Of a stretch of DNA of 64,000 nt, positions 59,861 to 64,000 are shown in pieces. The stretch covers positions 310,001-374,000 of the forward strand of contig CBFFRP010000431.1 of NCBI GenBank assembly GCA_965644295.1. Reading direction: 5' to 3'. The position numbers were made by a program, and so were the translations under genes. The number at the start of each line of letters is the position of its first letter. Within the stretch, counting starts at the first letter, position 1. This DNA is from Paraphysomonas bandaiensis. Taxonomy: Eukaryota > Chrysophyceae. The notes beneath the pieces were generated by a model. That model saw only the letters and a list, made by a program, of their open reading frames with translations. It was not told where the DNA came from and did not search any database.

Positions 59861-61634
59861 GATGGGAGTCTGTTTCGTTTTCTTCACATCAAGCATAAAT
59901 GCTATATATACCATTTCAATACATTGCTTCCATATGAAATTTTCAATGCAAGTCACTGGAACGGATAGTGGAATTATGATCGCAGAAACGTATTGTACGA
60001 TTCTTGAAAGGTGCTTCCAAACCTCAGCTAACGCCCCTACAAGGTTATCCTGATAAGACCTCACAATGTTCTGTATGCTATGAGTGCAAGGACTACGAGT
60101 AGTGGATGGATATAGGCACATAGATGAAGTCAGTAGCTGGAGAACATGTTAGTTTTGCCAATAGTCTTGCATTTCGACTTTTATGTCATAATTATAAGTG
60201 CAATACCGAGTTGTAGTATTACTAGCACTCTATCTCTGCTTCCAACGGTAGATGTCATGTCAATATCCATTATTTATATAATGCAAATAAAATTATAAGA
60301 ATACGTAGTTTTAATTACAAGTGATGAAAGGTGTATGAATAATAAACCTCGTATATATCTGCTTTGCTTTTAGTTGAAAAATAGCGTGACAGTTTCTAAC
60401 GCCAGAATTACATAGTGCATAGGTACTTGTTATATCTCATATAAAATATTTTTGCATAGCATTATCCGTATCTCTTACGTATTAGAGTGATGTTAGTTGT
60501 TATTCTTTTTCTGTATGTACATAATCAATGACACAGCTAGGGAACAAGTAATGTCAAAAGTCATTATATTGCAGTAGTATTGTGTATTGTTGGATAGAAA
60601 AGTGGTGCATTATTATTGAAGGGAACCTAGCTTACTATACTTTTGCAGTATACTACCTGTTCCCTAACCCTAATCAATAACAGTCATCCACGCCATTAGT
60701 CTATTCATAATTCTAGTTTACGTAAGCACCACTGTTCACGTGCGAAGCATAATCAATTTCTTGTACGTAAATATTATATACTGTCGTCACTCCTTACATA
60801 AGTAATATGACACGAATTCCTTACGAATGAGTAGTCTTAGCCTGTACTGATCAATTGTATCTGTTCGTACAAAAGTACAAAACTACATGAGGCAATTTAT
60901 CTCACCCCGGCTGTGGAATGAGGAGCAGTTGATCAGCTACTCTTTCGGGGCAATTTGAGTTTTAACATAACATGCCAGGGTGAACAGTAAGTGTCAGAAA
61001 GCCAAAGATTTGTTCAGCGCATACTTTTAGCTGCCTCTTGTGATTATGATGAGGGCCATATACCCACAATTGAAATTAAAATGTCTTCGATACTGATGTA
61101 AACCGACCTGAAAGTGTGCCTTGTTGTTATTTCTACACTTCGCTACATTCACAGTCCAGAGTATATGCATTTCATATCTCAATACCAAGAGTTTACTATA
61201 TCTTGTACAAGAGCGGAGGATATGATGCATAGATATGGTGATACATTCATGATTTCAACTGCTTGATATACGCTGTATTTGACGCTGTATTCTGTATTGA
61301 ATCTTTAAGCTTGACGGTTATCACTAGAATACGGAATACAATCATTATACTGCCGTATAATACAATACAACCCTCCAAAAACAACCGTTTTACACATAAT
61401 TTAAATGTAAGTATGTGTGTATGTAGAGCTTAACTATGTATATGTCTGTAGGTGTATGTATGTATGTGTGTATATGTATATATGTATGTGTGTGTGCAGG
61501 TGGTATGTATGTATATATGCTCATCTATAATTCTATCATCAGTAACCTCTCAGCTTATTCATATACAATACACGAGTGAAAACATCTCATAACTTCCTTC
61601 TCTATCTAAACTATTCTTCTAATCTATTAATCTA
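59861..61634. other. 1.8-kb intergenic region with a possible short inverted-repeat element
   Basis: No gene is supported. Bases 60538-60552 (TAGGGAACAAGTAAT) and 60652-60666 (ACTACCTGTTCCCTA) form an imperfect 15-bp inverted repeat, 13 of 15 matching, bounding about 129 bp. A TAGGG start could be hAT-like, but the flanking bases do not form a target duplication. Near 61345 ATACTGCCGTATAA is a one-mismatch variant of the recurrent promoter motif, upstream of CCDC39. A TATG/TGTA microsatellite lies at about 61409-61515. Confidence 0.4.
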
Positions 61635-64000
61635 ATGTCATCTATATCTCCTACTAACGATAAAGGGGATTATGATTTCAGTCCTGTGAAAGAGGATGAA
61701 GATCATGAGAATTCTGATAATCTTCTTGATAATATGGAATTAGAAGATGATGTTATACCGGGTGTTGATGATTTACCATTATTTGCTAATGCAGAAGCCA
61801 GAAAAATAGATTTAGATGTTAAAGAAAAAGAACATACAGTTGAAGTGATCACTGAAAAAATTATTGATATGAAAGAACGTATTAAAGTGATGTCAGAACA
61901 CTTCAAAAATGTTCAACAAGAAGTAGAACATACAAATTCACTTGTAAATTCAAAGAAAGCTGAAGTTCAAACTGAAAGTCATTTACGTCAATTAACATCA
62001 CGACAACTTGGACGAAGTAAAATGGAATCAAAGAAATTAGCTGATGAGATTGCTAAGTCACAAGATCAATTGAATCAATTACAGAATTCAATATATCGTG
62101 CAAATGAAAAAATGGATGAATTTAAAATGCAAATGAATTGGAATCAAGAAGATTTAGATCAATGGGCTGTTGCAGCACGTCAAAAAGAGGAAGATAATTT
62201 AGCATTACAAAAGTATACACGTGCAGATGAGATTAAAATCAAAGAGCTCAGTTTAAATGTGGAACAGTTAAATAAAGAACTTCTTGAGAAAAGAAATATT
62301 CTTGAGAATGAAGTAACTGATACACAGGCGAAACAAATGGAATTAGATCGTATTGCAGATGAATTTCGTCAAGTTCATAAAGAGCGACAAGCATTAGTTG
62401 TACAGTGGCAGGAAACTATTGAAGCTATGAAACTTCGTGATCAAGAAATCAATAAAATTGGTGAACGTTATGCTGTAGCGAAAGCAGAGAGAGCAAAACA
62501 GGAAAGTAAAGTTGCTGTACAACAGAAGCGCTTGGATACGCAGCGCCTTGAGAACCAAGAGGTGGAATCTAAATCTGAGCAATTGGCGCGCACAGTATCA
62601 CGTAAGCGTGAAGAAATGGTGAACGGCACTGCTAAGTTGGTGGATTATCGAAATGAACTGGCTTCTTTGAAAAACGAGTTAACATCTGCTGCTGAGGGAC
62701 TGGTTACTAAACGAGCTGAAAATGCGAATAAGGCTCGTGAGATCGAAGAAAAAAGGGTTCAAGTAGAACGGGAAAGGCAGCGCTACCAGGAAGTCAAGCA
62801 GCAGTTAGAGCTTTCGAGACAATCTGCTGTTGAAGCTGAGCAAACTGCCAAAGGTGCTGAAGAAGCCTTGGCGAAGAGTGAGAAAAACCTAGCTTCTGAG
62901 CACCAGCGACTGAAAACCTTGAAGGATACGTTGCTCAAAGAGACACAAAGAGTGCATGATCTGAAACGAGAGGAGGCAGGCTTGAGAGCCGAAATCAGTG
63001 GAACGAAGTCTGCGACAAGAAACTTGGATGGTAAGCTCGCACAGCTTGATAAAGAGGCCGCAAGACAGCAAGAGTTGCTCTACAACGCGGAGTTTCAAAT
63101 TCAGCAGATAGAGAGAAAAGTAGCTCGTGGGATGGGACAACGGTCCGATGAAGAAAAAAGGCAGTTAAAGAGTGTGATTGAAAACTTGGAAGCGGCACTG
63201 AGTGATACTAAGGAAAAGAAGAAAGTGCTCGCTGCACAGTGCCGCAAAATTCAAAACGAACTGGTTGCGTCACGAATGCACAACGAAGAACTTAGTAAGA
63301 AGAGGCATGATTTGACTGAAAAAATAGGCGAATTGGAATTATCTAATCGCATGATCGACGATGAAATAAAGCGGGATACTAAAATGAAAGAGGAGCTCAC
63401 TGTTCATAACGATGTGCTGCGACTGGAAGTTCGGCGACTTCGAGGACTACTTTCGTTAAAAGCTGATGCTGTTTGTAGTCTAGAGAACCGCAAACAGCAA
63501 CTTGCTTTGAGTTTGGAAGAGCGAAAAGAGGAAATCTCTGTGCATAGAGAGATTCTTCGGGCAGAGCTACGCTTACTACAAGATGAGAAGCACAGTGTTA
63601 CCATGGATCTTAGAAACCGAGAGCTTGCTGTTGAAAGACTGAAAGCGCGATACGAAACTGCAAGTCAGACCAAAGGCGACGATGAAGGGCATTCGCAGTC
63701 ATATTATATTATCAAAGCAGCGCAGAAACGAGAGGAATTACGGCGCCGTGGTGACGAGTTGGATGCAGATATACGCAAGCGTGAGCGTGAAATCCGTGCT
63801 CTTCAGACCACGCTGGACCACTTAAACGCACGGAATACTGCATTTCGGTCATCGTTTCAAAAGGTTGATGTATCTGGAGATGAAGCTGAGGTTTTAAGAA
63901 AGCTTGAAGAGCGTACGAAGCTCGCGAAGGAATCTCTCTTTCGCAAGAAGAAGGAATTACAGCGACTGGCCACAGACTATGAGGAAGATGGTAGGCGTTT
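61635..64000 (+). CDS. CCDC39: CCDC39 (FAP59) ciliary axoneme 96-nm ruler protein, 3' end cut by window
   Basis: An open frame from the ATG at 61635 runs 788 codons to the window edge with no stop and no intron. After an acidic N-terminus (EDEDHENSDNLLDNMELEDD) it is continuous coiled coil. Diagnostic late-region text is present: YYIIKAAQKREELRRRGDEL and ALQTTLDHLNARNTAFRSSF, followed by QKVDVSGDE, which matches CCDC39. Together with CCDC40 it sets the 96-nm repeat and anchors inner dynein arms and nexin links in motile cilia. Known CCDC39 proteins are about 940 residues, so roughly 150 residues should lie beyond the window. Minus-strand frames in this stretch are shadows. Confidence 0.93.
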   Translation, partial: MSSISPTNDKGDYDFSPVKEDEDHENSDNLLDNMELEDDVIPGVDDLPLFANAEARKIDLDVKEKEHTVEVITEKIIDMKERIKVMSEHFKNVQQEVEHTNSLVNSKKAEVQTESHLRQLTSRQLGRSKMESKKLADEIAKSQDQLNQLQNSIYRANEKMDEFKMQMNWNQEDLDQWAVAARQKEEDNLALQKYTRADEIKIKELSLNVEQLNKELLEKRNILENEVTDTQAKQMELDRIADEFRQVHKERQALVVQWQETIEAMKLRDQEINKIGERYAVAKAERAKQESKVAVQQKRLDTQRLENQEVESKSEQLARTVSRKREEMVNGTAKLVDYRNELASLKNELTSAAEGLVTKRAENANKAREIEEKRVQVERERQRYQEVKQQLELSRQSAVEAEQTAKGAEEALAKSEKNLASEHQRLKTLKDTLLKETQRVHDLKREEAGLRAEISGTKSATRNLDGKLAQLDKEAARQQELLYNAEFQIQQIERKVARGMGQRSDEEKRQLKSVIENLEAALSDTKEKKKVLAAQCRKIQNELVASRMHNEELSKKRHDLTEKIGELELSNRMIDDEIKRDTKMKEELTVHNDVLRLEVRRLRGLLSLKADAVCSLENRKQQLALSLEERKEEISVHREILRAELRLLQDEKHSVTMDLRNRELAVERLKARYETASQTKGDDEGHSQSYYIIKAAQKREELRRRGDELDADIRKREREIRALQTTLDHLNARNTAFRSSFQKVDVSGDEAEVLRKLEERTKLAKESLFRKKKELQRLATDYEEDGRR

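Noticed and set aside
63404-63604. Minus-strand serine/arginine-rich frame
   Set aside because: Antisense shadow of the CCDC39 coiled coil, which is open on the plus strand to the window edge.

Overview
The window is nuclear DNA from a flagellated, unicellular-type eukaryote. It is AT-rich. Genes are compact and have short spliceosomal introns of about 47-135 nt, each checked here by reading frame. TAA, TAG and TGA are all used as stops, so the code is standard and a typical ciliate is unlikely. The gene set is eukaryotic: PTEN, DZIP1, CCDC39, URB2, a cyclin, an RWD protein and a TMEM68-like acyltransferase. DZIP1 and CCDC39 imply a motile cilium. The sequence alone does not let me name the lineage; a free-living flagellate protist is the best guess. 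No rRNA gene, CRISPR array, virus or bacterial operon was recognised, and I could not screen reliably for tRNAs.

Layout. 0.6-1.0 kb: small secreted protein (-). 1.7-25.6 kb: one giant gene (+) for a protein of about 7,900 residues. It is built from 16 full and one truncated armadillo-type module of roughly 380-420 residues each, with an IQ motif near the N-terminus. Near its 3' end a 497-bp half-module is duplicated exactly, on either side of 11 tandem copies of a 228-bp unit. 26.2-28.6 kb (-): fusion of an aldo-keto reductase with a sugar-phosphate cyclase that looks closer to 2-deoxy-scyllo-inosose synthase than to shikimate-pathway AroB. 30.5-31.3 kb (-): multipass membrane protein. 31.7-32.9 kb (+): PTEN. 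33.7-34.5 kb (-): RWDD2-like protein. 35.0-36.1 kb (+): acyltransferase. 36.9-38.0 kb (-): LOG-family enzyme. 38.7-44.2 kb (+): URB2-like ribosome-biogenesis factor. 44.2-47.2 kb: repeat-rich region with a C-rich island that may be a decayed mobile element. 47.3-48.2 kb (-): FkbM-type methyltransferase. 48.7-52.8 kb (+): 11-exon DZIP1-like gene with ubiquitin-like domains. 52.8-54.4 kb: dispersed repeats and two nested hAT-type MITEs. 54.4-55.5 kb (-): cyclin. 56.4-58.2 kb (+): protein with a duplicated domain. 59.5-59.9 kb (+): small protein. 61.6 kb to the end (+): CCDC39, cut by the window edge.

Genes mostly alternate in divergent and convergent pairs. Several divergent spacers carry copies of a near-palindromic motif close to ATACAGCAGTAT, often with TATG/TA microsatellites, which makes it a candidate shared promoter element. 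The genes do not form one pathway. Themes are cilium assembly (DZIP1, CCDC39), lipid and phosphoinositide metabolism (PTEN, acyltransferase), ribosome biogenesis (URB2) and a possible cyclitol pathway (the fusion enzyme). The strongest leads are the fusion cyclase, the giant armadillo protein with its internal expansion, the DZIP1 domain architecture and the promoter motif.
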